Below, piece by piece: positions 26,106-34,290 of a DNA stretch of 64,000 nt. The position numbers and the translations under genes are program-made. The stretch comes from Amycolatopsis tolypomycina. Lineage in GTDB: Bacteria > Actinomycetota > Actinomycetes > Mycobacteriales > Pseudonocardiaceae. Location: positions 3,720,001-3,784,000 of the forward strand of contig NZ_FNSO01000004.1 of assembly GCF_900105945.1 (NCBI RefSeq), written 5' to 3'. Every line of letters begins with the position of its first letter. The first letter of the stretch is position 1. The notes below the pieces were generated by a model that had not been told where the DNA came from, ran no database searches, and was given only the letters and a program-made list of their open reading frames with translations.

Positions 26106-26693
26106 TCAGGCCGGGCCGAGCAGGGCGATCGACGCGCGCACCGCGACCTCGGTGACGTCCCCGGCCCGGCCGCCGTCCTCGACGGTTGTCGCGATCAGCT
26201 CGCGCAGCCCGCCCAGCAACATGATCGACAGCTGGCGGGACGGCGGGGTGATGCCCGCCGCGCGCATCTCCGGGGTGTCCGTCAGGCGCTGCGTCATCGC
26301 GATGAAGCCCTCCATCGCGTCGCGCTGCAGGTCGCGCGCCGGGACGCCCAGGGCCGGGGCGTCGCGGATCCAGCTCAGCGTGATCGCGGGCTCGGATTCC
26401 GCGCAGGCGATCCAGGCCTCGATCGCCTGGCGGACCTGGACCGACCACGGCGCCTTGGGGTCGACCGCGTCGGAGATCTGCTGGATCATCGACCGGTTCG
26501 CCTCGGCCAGGAGCGCGATCAGGCACTCCTCGCGGCTGGAGAAGTGCTCGTAGAACGTCCGGCGGGACGTGCGGGCGCGGCGGACGATCTCGGCCACCGT
26601 CGTGTCGCGGAAGCCGACGGAGGTGATGGACTCGGCCAGCCCGTCCAGGAGGCGCTGCCGGTGCCGGCGGGTGTCGACGTCCACGGAAGTCAC
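26106..26693 (-). CDS. TetR-family repressor
   Basis: A 195-residue TetR. TTVAEIVRRARTSRRTFYEH is the helix-turn-helix, ending in the family motif TFYEHF. The C-terminal ligand-binding domain starts near 70. The GTG at 26693 is chosen for the RBS GAGGAGGGG 7 bases upstream. It diverges from the P450 operon with an 85-bp gap filled with GTAC palindromes, so it most likely represses that operon and itself. Confidence 0.88.
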   Translation of the reverse strand: MTSVDVDTRRHRQRLLDGLAESITSVGFRDTTVAEIVRRARTSRRTFYEHFSSREECLIALLAEANRSMIQQISDAVDPKAPWSVQVRQAIEAWIACAESEPAITLSWIRDAPALGVPARDLQRDAMEGFIAMTQRLTDTPEMRAAGITPPSRQLSIMLLGGLRELIATTVEDGGRAGDVTEVAVRASIALLGPA

Positions 26694-26720
26694 GCTATAC
26701 CCCTCCTCTTGAAACCAGAT

Positions 26721-26760
26721 GGTACACCGGCGTACCGTACCGACGGTACGTTCGCGTACC
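26721..26760. promoter_or_regulatory. Cluster of GGTAC/GTACC palindromes: TetR operator
   Basis: Three overlapping dyads lie in 40 bp: GGTAC..GTACC (26721-26736), a perfect 15-bp CGTACCGACGGTACG (26736-26750) and GGTACG TTCG CGTACC (26745-26760). They occupy the gap between the divergent TetR and P450 starts. A weak plus-strand promoter (TTGAAA 26709-26714, TACCGT 26733-26738) would be covered. Confidence 0.6.
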
Positions 26761-26778
26761 ACCTTTCGGGAGGGGTCG

Positions 26779-28074
26779 ATGACGACCATGACAAGCCCCG
26801 CGACGCTGCCACCGGGGCCCACCGCGCCACGCGCCGTCCAGGGCGTCTACGCGCTGACCCAGCCGCTGCGCGGCATGCGGCGGCTCAAAGAGCGCTACGG
26901 CGACGCCTTCACCGTCAACGTGCCGATCTTCGGCAACGCCGTGGTGATCAGCGACCCCGCCGAGATCAAGCAGCTGTTCACCTCCGGGCCCGACCTCGTC
27001 GACAACCTCGAGGTCAACCTCGGGCGCGTGCTCGGGTCCCGGTCGATGTTCGCGCTCTCCGGTGACGAGCACAAACGGCAGCGCAAGCTGCTCGTCCCGC
27101 CCTTCCACGGCCGCCGGCTGGCCACCTACGAGCGGATCGTCGAAGAGGAAACCGTCCGCGAACTGGCGAGCTGGCCCGAAGACAAGGCCTTCGCCACGCT
27201 GCCGTCGATGATGCGGATCACCCTCAACGCCATCCTCCGCGCGGTGTTCGGCGCCGAAGGGGCCGAGTTCGCCGAACTGCGCGCGCTGCTGCCGCCGTTC
27301 GTCACCCTCGGCTCGCGGCTGGCCGTCGCGCCGATCTCCAAGAAGGGCCGCTTCAACCCGTGGCGCCGCTTCGAACGCCTGCGCCGCGAGTACGACGCCA
27401 TCGTCGACCGGCTCATCGCCAAGGCCCGCGCCGAACCCAAGGACGACGTCCTGTCGATGATGCTGCAGACCCGCTACGACGACGGGTCCGGGCTCAGCCG
27501 CGAAGACATCTCCGACCAGCTCCTCACCCTGCTCACCGCCGGGCACGAGACCACGGCGACCACGCTGGCCTGGGCCGTCGAACGCCTTCGCCGGCACCCG
27601 GAACTGCTGGCGGAACTCCGCACAGACGACAAGCTCCTCGACGCCACCATCCTCGAGGTCCAGCGCACCCGCCCGGTCATCGACCTGACCGCGCGGCAGG
27701 TCAAGCAGGACGGCTTCCGGCTCGGCCGGTGGACGCTGCCGAAGGGGTACGCGGTGCTCGTCAGCATCGCGCTGATCCACGACGACGACGCCGTCTTCCC
27801 GCACGCGGCCACCTTCGACCCGCACCGCTTCGCCGGCGCGCGACCCGATCTCTACCAGTGGATCCCGTTCGGCGGCGGCACCCGCCGCTGCCTCGGCGCC
27901 GCCTTCGCGACCATGGAGATGACCGTCGTGCTGCGGACCCTGCTGCGGGACTTCACGCTGGTACCGACGTCCGCGCCCGGCGAACGCTGGCACTCGCGGG
28001 GCGTCGCCTACGCCCCCGCCAAGGGCGGCCGCGCGGTCGTGCGCCGCCGCAGCACCACCGGAGGAGAGCAGTGA
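26779..28074 (+). CDS. Cytochrome P450
   Basis: A 431-residue P450. The heme-binding loop FGGGTRRCLG contains axial Cys371, AGHETTATTLAWA is the I-helix oxygen-binding region, and EVQR fits the ExxR motif. It is soluble, with no N-terminal anchor, and would need a separate ferredoxin and reductase, neither of which is adjacent. The ATG at 26779 has GGGAGGGG upstream. It heads a four-gene operon with hydrolase, SDR and Baeyer-Villiger monooxygenase, suggesting successive oxidation of a lipophilic or steroid-like substrate. Confidence 0.9.
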   Translation: MTTMTSPATLPPGPTAPRAVQGVYALTQPLRGMRRLKERYGDAFTVNVPIFGNAVVISDPAEIKQLFTSGPDLVDNLEVNLGRVLGSRSMFALSGDEHKRQRKLLVPPFHGRRLATYERIVEEETVRELASWPEDKAFATLPSMMRITLNAILRAVFGAEGAEFAELRALLPPFVTLGSRLAVAPISKKGRFNPWRRFERLRREYDAIVDRLIAKARAEPKDDVLSMMLQTRYDDGSGLSREDISDQLLTLLTAGHETTATTLAWAVERLRRHPELLAELRTDDKLLDATILEVQRTRPVIDLTARQVKQDGFRLGRWTLPKGYAVLVSIALIHDDDAVFPHAATFDPHRFAGARPDLYQWIPFGGGTRRCLGAAFATMEMTVVLRTLLRDFTLVPTSAPGERWHSRGVAYAPAKGGRAVVRRRSTTGGEQ

Positions 28075-28961
28075 CCGAACAGATCGCCGACGTCGGCCGC
28101 GGGATTTCCCTGGCCTACGAACGGATCGGGGACGCCGGCGCCGAGCCGCTGGTGCTCGTCGCCGGGCTCGGCCAGCAGCTGCACAGCTGGCCGGACGCCT
28201 TCTGCGCGGAGCTGGCCGGACGCGGGTACGAGGTCATCCGGTTCGACAACCGCGACGCCGGGCGCTCGACGCACCCGCGCTTCCGGCCGCCGAGCCTGCC
28301 GGGCATGCTCGCGGGCCGGTTCCCCGCGCAGCAGTACGACCTCACGGACATGGCCGCCGACACCGCCGGCCTGTTCGACGCCCTCGACCTGGAGACCGCG
28401 CACATCGCGGGCGTCTCCATGGGCGGCATGATCTCCCAGACCACCGCGGCGCTGTACCCGGCGCGGATCCGGACCCTGACGTCGATCATGTCGACGACCG
28501 GGTCGCGCCTGCTCGGCCGGCCCGCGCTCTCGACGTTGCGGATGATGGGCGCGAAGCCGCCGAAGTCCCGCGACGAGGCCGTCGAGAACGCCGTGCGGAT
28601 GTTCCGCCACATCGGCTCGCACGGCTTCCCGTTCGACGAGGCCGGGGTGCGCGAGCGAGCCGGGACGGGCTGGGACCGCGACCCGACGTCCGGCGGCGTG
28701 GGCCGTCAGCTCGCCGCGATCATGAAGTCCGGCAACCGGACGCCGCTGCTGCGGAAGATCACCGCGCCGACGCTGGTGATCCACGGCGACCGCGACCGGA
28801 TGGTGCACCCGACCGGCGGCGCCGCGACGGCGCGGGCCATCCGCGGCGCCCGCCTCGAGACCGTCCGCGGCATGGGTCACGACCTGCCCGAAGGCGCGTG
28901 GCCGACGATCCTCGACCTGATCGACCGGCACGCGAGGAGCAGCGATGTCCCGGCCTCGTAG
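28071..28961 (+). CDS. Alpha/beta-hydrolase
   Basis: A 296-residue alpha/beta-hydrolase. GVSMGGM is the nucleophile elbow with catalytic Ser. PTLVIHGDRDRMV supplies the Asp region and GMGHDLP the catalytic His. GLGQQLHSW forms the oxyanion-hole segment. In this operon it may hydrolyse the ester or lactone made by the Baeyer-Villiger enzyme. The GTG at 28071, with GGAGGAGAGCA just upstream, overlaps the P450 stop by 4 bp. Confidence 0.87.
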   Translation: MTEQIADVGRGISLAYERIGDAGAEPLVLVAGLGQQLHSWPDAFCAELAGRGYEVIRFDNRDAGRSTHPRFRPPSLPGMLAGRFPAQQYDLTDMAADTAGLFDALDLETAHIAGVSMGGMISQTTAALYPARIRTLTSIMSTTGSRLLGRPALSTLRMMGAKPPKSRDEAVENAVRMFRHIGSHGFPFDEAGVRERAGTGWDRDPTSGGVGRQLAAIMKSGNRTPLLRKITAPTLVIHGDRDRMVHPTGGAATARAIRGARLETVRGMGHDLPEGAWPTILDLIDRHARSSDVPAS

Positions 28962-29787
28962 CCTCGGCGGCCGCCCGGTGGTGATCACCGGCGCGGCGTC
29001 CGGCATCGGCCGCGCGCTGGCCACCCGGCTGTCCCGGCTCGGTTCGCCGGTCGCCCTCGCCGATGTCGACGAAGACGGCCTCAAGGCCACCGCGGCGGCG
29101 CTCCACGGCCGCGTCTTCACCCGCGTCCTCGACGTCCGCGACGCCGAAGACCAGCTGCGGTTCGCCGCGGAGGTGAAGGACTGGCTCCCCGCGCCGCTGG
29201 CGGCGGTGTTCAACAACGCCGGCGTCGCGGTGACGTCCAGCGTGCTCGACGCGGTGCCCGAGGACGACGACTGGCTGCACGACATCAACTTCCGCGGCGT
29301 CGTGCACGGGACGCGCGCGTTCCTGCCGATCCTCGTCGAGCAGGGCGAAGGCGCGATCGTGAACACCTCCAGCGTGTACGGCCTGCTCGGGGTGCCGTAC
29401 CAGAGCGCCTACTGCGCGGCGAAGTTCGCCGTCCGCGGCTTCACCGAGTCGCTGCGGCAGGAGCTGCACGGCACCGCCGTCCGCGCGATCACCGTGCACC
29501 CGGGTGGCATCACGACGAACATCGCGCGCAACGCCCGGGTGCGCCGCGACCCCCAAGGGCTCGGCCGGACCAAGGAACAGATGGCCGCCCAGTTCGAGGC
29601 GATGACGATGACGTCGCCGGACAAGGCGGCGGCGATCATCCACACCGGTGTCGACCGCGGGAAGGCCCGCATCCTGGTCGGCCCGGACGCCTACGTGTTC
29701 GACGCGCTCACCCGGATCACCCCCACCCACTACAACGCCGTGCTGACACGCGTGCTGCAGCGCACCCGGCGGACGAAGGCGGTTTGA
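28945..29787 (+). CDS. Short-chain dehydrogenase/reductase
   Basis: A 280-residue classical SDR. Its Rossmann motif is TGAASGIG, NNAG follows, and the catalytic Ser-Tyr-Lys appear in NTSSVYG and YCAAK (YxxxK). It uses NAD(P)(H) to interconvert alcohols and ketones. A ketone product would be the natural substrate of the following Baeyer-Villiger enzyme. The gene starts inside the last 17 bp of the hydrolase gene. Confidence 0.9.
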   Translation: MSRPRSLGGRPVVITGAASGIGRALATRLSRLGSPVALADVDEDGLKATAAALHGRVFTRVLDVRDAEDQLRFAAEVKDWLPAPLAAVFNNAGVAVTSSVLDAVPEDDDWLHDINFRGVVHGTRAFLPILVEQGEGAIVNTSSVYGLLGVPYQSAYCAAKFAVRGFTESLRQELHGTAVRAITVHPGGITTNIARNARVRRDPQGLGRTKEQMAAQFEAMTMTSPDKAAAIIHTGVDRGKARILVGPDAYVFDALTRITPTHYNAVLTRVLQRTRRTKAV

Positions 29788-29788
29788 G

Positions 29789-31267
29789 ATGACCGAACAC
29801 CTCGACGTGCTGATCGTCGGCGCCGGGCTGTCCGGCGTCGGCGCCGCCCACCACCTGCGCACGGCGTTCCCGCGCAAGAACTACGCGATCCTCGAAGCCC
29901 GCGACTCGATCGGCGGCACCTGGGACCTGTTCCGCTACCCCGGCGTCCGGTCGGACTCGGACATGCAGACGCTCGGCTACCGGTTCCGGCCGTGGACCGA
30001 CGCGAAGGCCATCGCGGACGGGCCGTCGATCCTCGGATACGTCCGCGACACCGCCGCCGAAGCCGGGATCGACCGGCACATCCGGTTCGGGCACCAGGTG
30101 GTCCGGGCCGCCTGGTCCACACAGGACGCCCGGTGGACGGTCGAGGCCGAGCACGACGGGCAGCCGGTGACCTTCACCGCGAAGTTCCTGTACCTGTGCA
30201 GCGGCTACTACGACTACGCGGCCGGGCACACGCCGGAGTTCCCCGGTCTGGAGGACTTCGGCGGCACGGTCGTCCACCCGCAGCACTGGCCCGAGGACCT
30301 CGACTACACCGGCAAGAAGGTCGTCGTCATCGGCAGCGGCGCGACGGCGGTGACGCTCGTGCCGGCGATGACCGACCGCGCCGCGCACGTGACGATGCTG
30401 CAGCGCTCCCCCACCTACATCCTGTCGCTGCCGTCGGAGGACGCGCTGGCCAACCGGCTGCGCGGGCTGCTCGGCGCGCGGCTGGCGTACCCGATCGCGC
30501 GCTGGAAGAACGTCGCGGTGAGCACGCTGATCTACCAGCTGAGCCGGCGCCGCCCGGGCCTGGTGAAGGCGATGATCCGGCGCGCCACCGTGAAGCAGCT
30601 GCCGGCCGGGTACGCCGTCGACACCCACTTCAAGCCGCGCTACCAGCCCTGGGACCAGCGGCTGTGCCTGGTCCCGGACGGTGACCTGTTCCGGTCCCTC
30701 AAGCGCGGCGACGCCTCGATCGTCACCGACCGGATCGCCGCCTTCACGAAAACCGGCATCCGGCTCGAATCGGGCGACGAGCTCGAGGCGGACGTCGTCG
30801 TCACCGCGACCGGGTTGCGGCTGCTGGCCTTCGGCGGCATCGAGCTGGCCGTCGACGGCAACCCGGTGAAACTGCCGGAAACCATGGCCTACAAGGGCAT
30901 GATGCTCAGCGGCGTGCCGAACTTCGCCTTCACGATCGGCTACACGAACGCGTCGTGGACGCTCAAGGCCGACCTGGTCGGCGAGTACGTCGTCCGGTTG
31001 CTCCGCCACCTCGACCGGCACGGCTTCGACCAGTGCGTGCCGGTCAACGACGACCCGGCGGTCACCGAGCGGCCGCTGCTGGACTTCGACGCCGGGTACG
31101 TCCAGCGGTCGATCGACGAGTTCCCCAAGGCGGGTTCACGGCCGCCGTGGCAGCTGGGCATGAGCTACGCGCACGACGTCGTCAAGCTCCGGCACGGCAA
31201 GCTCGACGACAGCGCCCTGCGGTTCTCGCGGCGGCCCGGGACGGGAGCGGGCAGACTGAGCGCATGA
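29789..31267 (+). CDS. FAD-dependent Baeyer-Villiger-type monooxygenase
   Basis: A 492-residue flavoprotein. GAGLSGVGAAHHL binds FAD, FGGTVVHPQHWP matches the Baeyer-Villiger fingerprint FxGxxxHxxxWP, and VIGSGATAVTL binds NADPH. These enzymes insert oxygen beside a ketone. The operon resembles the mycobacterial mymA locus (BVMO, hydrolase, SDR), which acts on envelope lipids or xenobiotics, but here a P450 is added and control is by TetR. It starts 1 bp after the SDR stop. Confidence 0.9.
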   Translation: MTEHLDVLIVGAGLSGVGAAHHLRTAFPRKNYAILEARDSIGGTWDLFRYPGVRSDSDMQTLGYRFRPWTDAKAIADGPSILGYVRDTAAEAGIDRHIRFGHQVVRAAWSTQDARWTVEAEHDGQPVTFTAKFLYLCSGYYDYAAGHTPEFPGLEDFGGTVVHPQHWPEDLDYTGKKVVVIGSGATAVTLVPAMTDRAAHVTMLQRSPTYILSLPSEDALANRLRGLLGARLAYPIARWKNVAVSTLIYQLSRRRPGLVKAMIRRATVKQLPAGYAVDTHFKPRYQPWDQRLCLVPDGDLFRSLKRGDASIVTDRIAAFTKTGIRLESGDELEADVVVTATGLRLLAFGGIELAVDGNPVKLPETMAYKGMMLSGVPNFAFTIGYTNASWTLKADLVGEYVVRLLRHLDRHGFDQCVPVNDDPAVTERPLLDFDAGYVQRSIDEFPKAGSRPPWQLGMSYAHDVVKLRHGKLDDSALRFSRRPGTGAGRLSA

Positions 31268-31297
31268 CGCTCTCTTCCCCCGCCCGGGACCGCTGAC

Positions 31298-32164
31298 GTG
31301 CACGCCGCGGGCCTCGTGCTGCACCCCCGCCGCGACTCCGCGGCCGCCGTCGAAGCCGTGCTCGGCTGGGCGGGCAAGCGGAACATCGAGATCCTCGGGA
31401 TCACCGACGAGATCGTCCGGCTGGACTGCGCCGCGGTGGGGGTGCCGCCCGAGGAGCTGGGGCGGCGGGCCGACCTGCTGGTCAGCCTGGGCGGCGACGG
31501 CACGATGCTGCGGGCGATGCGGCTGGCCGACGGGCAGCGCGCGCCGGTGCTCGGGGTGAACCTCGGCAAGCTCGGCTTCCTGGCCGAGGTCGACGTCCCC
31601 GACCTGCCGGGCGCGCTCTCGGCCATCGACGACCACGAGTTCACGGTCGAGCCGCGGCTGGCCGTGGACGCGGTGCTGCAGGGACGGCGGATCACGGCGT
31701 TCAACGACATCGCGGTGGTGCGGGTGCCCGGCGAGGGCAGCGCGGTGGTCGCCGTGCGGGTGGGCGGCCAGCCGTTCGTGAGCTACTCGGCCGACGCGGT
31801 GGTGGTGGCGACGCCGACCGGCTCGACGGCGTACAGCTTCTCGGCGGGCGGCCCGATCACCAGCCCGTCGGTGGAGGCCCTGCTGGTGACGCCGGCGGCG
31901 CCGCATTCGGCGTACAGCCGCGGCGTGGTGCTCTCGGTGCACGACGAGGTGACGCTGGAGCTGCTGCCGACCAGCGGCCGGCTCGCGGTGGAGGTGGACG
32001 GCCAGGTCGAGGGGTACGTCTCCCCCGGCGAGCGGCTCGACCTGCGCGCCCGCCCGAGCGCGGCGCGGGTGGTGCGGCTCGGGATGACGACGTTCTACCA
32101 GCGGGCGCGGCGCAAGCTCCGGCTCACCGACTCGGCCGAGATCCCGCAGGACGGCGACCACTGA
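31298..32164 (+). CDS. nadK: NAD kinase
   Basis: A 288-residue ATP/polyphosphate-NAD kinase that makes NADP. GGDGTML is the family signature, GVNLGKLGFLAEV the NAD-binding region, and TPTGSTAYSFSAGGPI the glycine-rich conserved block. FNDIAV stands where NE is usual, giving Asp for Glu. The start is a GTG at 31298. In many actinobacteria nadK lies with recN and a hemolysin-like gene; here it stands alone after the monooxygenase operon, so it may be a second paralogue. Confidence 0.9.
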   Translation: MHAAGLVLHPRRDSAAAVEAVLGWAGKRNIEILGITDEIVRLDCAAVGVPPEELGRRADLLVSLGGDGTMLRAMRLADGQRAPVLGVNLGKLGFLAEVDVPDLPGALSAIDDHEFTVEPRLAVDAVLQGRRITAFNDIAVVRVPGEGSAVVAVRVGGQPFVSYSADAVVVATPTGSTAYSFSAGGPITSPSVEALLVTPAAPHSAYSRGVVLSVHDEVTLELLPTSGRLAVEVDGQVEGYVSPGERLDLRARPSAARVVRLGMTTFYQRARRKLRLTDSAEIPQDGDH

Positions 32165-32262
32165 CCGTGTGCTGTGTCACAGCGGGAACGCGTCGGCCAT
32201 GGTCACGGAAAGGTCACGGGTAGCGTGCGCGGCTGCGCCTGAACCAGCCGAACCGCCCCGGA

Positions 32263-32970
32263 GTGTCTCCCTACATGCTGTGTCCCGCCCCCGTGCGTCC
32301 CCGCCTGCGTGCCCGCCTCCTCGTCCCGACCGCCCTGACCGCCTTTCTCGGCGCCGTCGTGCTCCTCGCCGTGCTGCACGTCGACCGGCGGCTCGCGCCC
32401 CTCGACCCGGTGAGCACGATGCTCAGCGACTACGCGCTGAGCCCGGGGCGGTGGTTGTGGGACAGCGCGCTGTTGCTCACGAGCACCGGGTCGGCGCTGC
32501 TGCTGGTGGCGCTGTACCGGCGTGGGTTGCTGGCCAACCCGGCGCTCGTCGCGGCGAAGGCGCTGTGGTGCGTGAGCCTGCTGGCCGTGGTGATCTTCGC
32601 GAAGGACCCCCAGGGCGGCGCGATCACCGCAACGGGCAAGATCCACCTGTACGCCTCGGCGGTGACGTGCCTGAGCCTGCCGGTGGTCGGCTGGGCGCTG
32701 GGCCGCCGCCACCGCGACGACCCGCGCTGGCGGCGCGTCGCGACGTGGTCCCGCCGGCTGGCACTGGCGGCGATCCCGTTCTACCTGCCGTTCATCGTCC
32801 CCTTCGCGGTGAACGTGGTGTTCGGCGGCCACCTGCCGACCGTGGCGACCGGGCTGGTCGAGCGGGTGATGATGGTCCTGGAGATCGCGCTGCTGGCCGT
32901 GCTCGGGTACTGGGCGCACCGCGCGATGCCGGCCGGGGTCCGCTTCCGGCCGGTGCGTCCCGCGGCCTGA
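32263..32970 (+). CDS. DUF998-family integral membrane protein
   Basis: A 235-residue protein with about six hydrophobic segments. LDPVSTMLSDYALSPG is a DUF998 hallmark, and the paired histidines and acidic residues near GKIHLYAS are conserved in that family. Function is unknown. GTG 32263 or the ATG at 32275 could be the start. The 21-bp repeat array follows its stop. Confidence 0.75.
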   Translation: MSPYMLCPAPVRPRLRARLLVPTALTAFLGAVVLLAVLHVDRRLAPLDPVSTMLSDYALSPGRWLWDSALLLTSTGSALLLVALYRRGLLANPALVAAKALWCVSLLAVVIFAKDPQGGAITATGKIHLYASAVTCLSLPVVGWALGRRHRDDPRWRRVATWSRRLALAAIPFYLPFIVPFAVNVVFGGHLPTVATGLVERVMMVLEIALLAVLGYWAHRAMPAGVRFRPVRPAA

Positions 32971-32975
32971 CCGGG

Positions 32976-33162
32976 TCACAACTCGCGTGATCCAGCCCGT
33001 CTTTCGCGTGATCCGGGCCGTCATCCGCGTGATTGGGGCCGTCATCCGCGTGATTGGGGCCGTAACTCGCGAGTTCCGGCTCCAATCACGCGAGTTCCGG
33101 CTCCAATCACGCGAGTTCCGGCTCTGATCACGCGAGTTCCGGCTTTGATCACGCGAGTTACG
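32976..33162. repeat. Phased 21-bp CGCG repeat array with inverted centre
   Basis: Nine CGCG cores start at 32984, 33005, 33026, 33047, 33068, 33089, 33110, 33131 and 33152, exactly 21 bp apart. The first four units read CGCGTGAT and the last four read ATCACGCGAGTT; the fifth, AACTCGCGAGTT (33064-33075), is a perfect palindrome at the centre. The whole is therefore a large imperfect inverted repeat that can cruciform or form a long hairpin. It lies between genes. Confidence 0.9.
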
Positions 33163-33300
33163 GGTAACGGGCTTGGTCGGCTGGCTGATCCCGGGTGCGG
33201 ATCAGCGCGTACCGCACCGCGCCCGTCGGTCACCTCCCGCACCTTGCCAGAGCCCGCCCGGCTAGGTTGGGGCCCGCAGGGGGATTCCAGGGAGGCTCGG
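33163..33300. other. Remaining non-coding part of the gap before the YdcF-like gene
   Basis: This stretch continues the 330-base gap that contains the 21-bp array. I see only the RBS GGGAGG for the gene at 33301 and no reliable promoter boxes. Confidence 0.35.
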
Positions 33301-34290
33301 GTGAACGTCGCCGGTGGGGTGCTGCCGGTCGCCGCCGGGGTGGCCCTTCTCGTGTTCGCCGTGCGGATGGCGCGTGAACCGCGGCGGCTGAGCAACGCCG
33401 TCTGGCTCGGGGTCGCGCTGCTGCTGACCGCGCTGTGGCTGCTGCGCACGGCATGGCACCTGGAGTGGCTGACCCCGGTGCTGCTGGGCCTGCTCGGCGT
33501 CGTGGCGGTGCTCGTCGCCCTGGTGCTGCCGGCCGCGCTGATCGCCAACGGCGTGCGGATGTGGCGGCGGGAAGGGCGCAGCGCCGGGAACCTGCTTTCG
33601 CTCGGGCTCGGCGCCGGGCTGGTCACGCTGGAAGCCCTCGCGTTCGCGCCGCTCGGCCGGTGGGGTTCGGCCGTCGTGGCCATCGCCGCCGTGCTGGCCG
33701 GCTACTTCGGGTTCCTGTTCCTGTCGCTGCTGGTCTACTCCGTGGTGTACAGCAGGCTGGGCCGCCGCGGCGGGTTCGACGCGATCATCGTGCTCGGCTG
33801 CGGCCTGGACGGCGACCGCGTACCGCCGCTGCTCGCCGGGCGGCTCGACCGCGCGATCCGGCTCCACACCCGGGAGGCGACGCCGCCGCTGCTGGTCGTG
33901 TCCGGTGGGCGCGGGCCCGGCGAGTCGGTCAGCGAAGCCGAGGCGATGCACGGCTACCTGCGCGAGCGCGGCGTGCCGGACGAGCTGATCCGGCGTGAGG
34001 ACCAGGCACGCACAACCGAGGAGAACCTCCGGTTCTCGGCCGGGCTCCTGCCCGCCGACGCGCGGCGCGTGGTCGCCGTGACCAGCAACTACCACGTGTT
34101 CCGGGCGGCGGTGGAGTGCCGGCGGCTGGGCCTGCCGTTCCACGCGACGGGCTCGCCGACGGCCAGCTACTTCCTGCCGAGCGCGTTGCTCCGCGAGTTC
34201 GCCGCCCTGATCCTGCACTACCGCCGGACGACGATCGCGGCGTGCGTCCTGATCATCGGCGCCGGCGTCGCGGTGACGATCTTCGCTTAG
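33301..34290 (+). CDS. YdcF/SanA-like DUF218 membrane protein
   Basis: A 329-residue protein. About four hydrophobic helices in the first 140 residues precede a DUF218 domain: DAIIVLGCGLDGDRVPPLLA, VVSGGRGPGE and SNYHVFRA. DUF218 proteins (SanA, ElyC, YdcF) act in envelope or cell-wall precursor metabolism, with substrate unknown. A final hydrophobic helix lies at the C-terminus. GTG 33301 with GGGAGG upstream is chosen. The stop overlaps the stop of the convergent glycosyltransferase by 4 bp. Confidence 0.83.
   Translation: MNVAGGVLPVAAGVALLVFAVRMAREPRRLSNAVWLGVALLLTALWLLRTAWHLEWLTPVLLGLLGVVAVLVALVLPAALIANGVRMWRREGRSAGNLLSLGLGAGLVTLEALAFAPLGRWGSAVVAIAAVLAGYFGFLFLSLLVYSVVYSRLGRRGGFDAIIVLGCGLDGDRVPPLLAGRLDRAIRLHTREATPPLLVVSGGRGPGESVSEAEAMHGYLRERGVPDELIRREDQARTTEENLRFSAGLLPADARRVVAVTSNYHVFRAAVECRRLGLPFHATGSPTASYFLPSALLREFAALILHYRRTTIAACVLIIGAGVAVTIFA

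Noticed and set aside
32976..33162. CRISPR array
   Set aside because: Units are contiguous 21-bp repeats with no unique spacers and no cas genes nearby.
33042..33683. Minus-strand frame with a TRVIxAG seven-residue repeat
   Set aside because: The 21-bp period makes heptads in every frame; the rest overlaps the YdcF-like gene. Better explained as non-coding repeat DNA.
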